The position numbers and the translations under genes were made by a program. Positions 63,306 to 64,000 of a DNA stretch of 64,000 nucleotides are shown one piece after another. Below the pieces are notes generated by a model, which worked only from the letters and a program-made list of their open reading frames with translations, was not told the origin of the DNA and searched no databases. Origin of the DNA: Deltaproteobacteria bacterium (GTDB taxonomy: Bacteria > Desulfobacterota > Desulfarculia > Adiutricales > Adiutricaceae); the NCBI GenBank assembly GCA_031276865.1, contig JAISMF010000078.1:1-64000 (forward strand). The letters run 5' to 3'. Numbering within the stretch: position 1 is the stretch's first letter; each line of letters opens with the position of its first letter.

Positions 63306-64000
63306 GTGTCTGAGAAATCCCGTAAGAGGCGGGTCGGCGCGATGCTGTTCGCCGTCGTCGTCGTGTCCCTGATCCTGTTCCCCTGGCAGCGCGCGGGAGC
63401 AGAGACCGTCGTCTGGGACGCGTCCGGGACACCGCCGTACAACGGGTCGGTATACCAAAGCGCCCTTTTCCCCCTTACGAGCCTCACGGACAACACGGTG
63501 ATCGTGACCGCGGACGTGACAGGCGGGAACGTGTTCGGGGGGTTCAACGACCCCTACAACAACCCGCCAGCTTCCTTCACGCTGGTCAACGGAAACTTGT
63601 TGAGAGTGAGCGGCGCCTACGTGGGGGAAGCGGCGTACGGAGGGTACTCGCTGTATTCGTCCGGAAGCGCGGATGTCGCGGCCGAGGCGAACGGAAACAC
63701 CGTGATCATAAGCGGCGGCGCCCAGGTCAGGATGTACGTGGCGGGGGGGCGAAGCGAGATAGGGCTCGGTGTGACAGGCGCGGGAGACGCCGGAGCCAGC
63801 GGAAACTCCGTGACCATCAGCAATTCCGTCATCGGCAACATCGTCTCCGGCGGGCTTGCCAACTCTGACGCGGGCGGAGGCGGTACGGTCGTGGCGTCAG
63901 GCAACACGGTCAATATCGATAGTTCAACGTTTTCCTGGACCATCAGCGGCGGCCAGGCGAATGTCCTAAAGGCGAAGTCCGTTCAAATCAAAAATAACGT
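63306..64000 (+). CDS. autotransporter-like surface protein, 5' part
   Basis: The frame is open to the window edge (over 231 codons). The GTG at 63306 has AGGAG upstream; an in-frame ATG at 63207 would add 33 residues, giving an extended signal peptide of the kind seen in large autotransporters. The signal peptide is clear: Lys/Arg-rich start, AMLFAVVVVSLILFPW, cleavage likely after RAGA. The mature part has passenger repeats such as GNTVIISGGAQV and GNSVTISNSVIGNIVSGG, the same style as the autotransporter at 16014. A 21-bp stretch (about 63897-63917, in the codons for SGNTVNI) is identical to one in that gene. Beta-barrel not in view. Confidence 0.75.
   Translation, partial: MSEKSRKRRVGAMLFAVVVVSLILFPWQRAGAETVVWDASGTPPYNGSVYQSALFPLTSLTDNTVIVTADVTGGNVFGGFNDPYNNPPASFTLVNGNLLRVSGAYVGEAAYGGYSLYSSGSADVAAEANGNTVIISGGAQVRMYVAGGRSEIGLGVTGAGDAGASGNSVTISNSVIGNIVSGGLANSDAGGGGTVVASGNTVNIDSSTFSWTISGGQANVLKAKSVQIKNN

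Overview
The window is mostly GC-rich bacterial chromosome, cut by AT-rich islands. The core gene set (NtrY-type sensor kinase, DnaJ, HemB, the cluster ftsH-folP-cdaA-ybbR-glmM, MutS2, HisA/HisB, IlvB/IlvH, RecR, Pth, a UvrD/PcrA helicase, IF-1, an autotransporter beta-barrel) is Gram-negative. It fits a deltaproteobacterium-like (Desulfobacterota-like) lineage, but the exact taxon cannot be fixed from sequence reading alone. Pseudogenes, homopolymer frameshifts, long non-coding gaps and transposase wrecks suggest a genome undergoing decay, as in host-associated bacteria.

Layout: 1-300 is a 22-bp tandem array and a terminator. 286-2670 is a large HEAT-like protein. 3.1-10.7 kb is an AT-rich accessory island with an IS4-superfamily transposase lacking its expected first catalytic Asp, a candidate structured RNA (copy A), a MITE-like inverted-repeat element, an MNT/HEPN pair and an MmeI-like restriction-modification enzyme. 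10.7-15.4 kb holds cinA, the sensor kinase and a secreted OB-fold protein. 16.0-17.8 kb is an autotransporter split at a nine-G tract. 19.0-21.9 kb has a small hypothetical gene, dnaJ and hemB. 22.7-24.8 kb is a decayed helical-repeat gene.

26.6-33.8 kb, all on the minus strand, carries infA, ftsH, folP, cdaA (c-di-AMP synthase), ybbR (its regulator) and glmM (peptidoglycan precursor). 33.8-35.3 kb is non-coding with palindromes and a polypurine minisatellite. 35.3-44.6 kb has a large unknown gene, then mutS2, hisA, hisB, ilvH, ilvB and recR. 45.0-46.4 kb has a Fic protein lacking its catalytic His and a small membrane protein. 47.0-48.6 kb is a broken transposase.

49.4-55.5 kb contains pth, a UvrD/PcrA helicase, an unusual thymidylate synthase fused to an MtrA/DUF4346-like domain, a dCMP deaminase that would feed it dUMP, and a DG-x-HR protein. 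56.2-60.6 kb is a 1477-residue SNF2-type helicase. 61.5-63.2 kb is an AT-rich non-coding island with a 45-codon small ORF, a strong terminator and copy B of the candidate RNA. A second autotransporter-like gene starts at about 63.3 kb and leaves the window.

The most interesting signal is the pair of diverged copies (5418-5650 plus strand; 62439-62668 minus strand) of an element whose nucleotide sequence and hairpins are conserved while every reading frame is broken. It looks like a structured RNA that I cannot assign to a known family.
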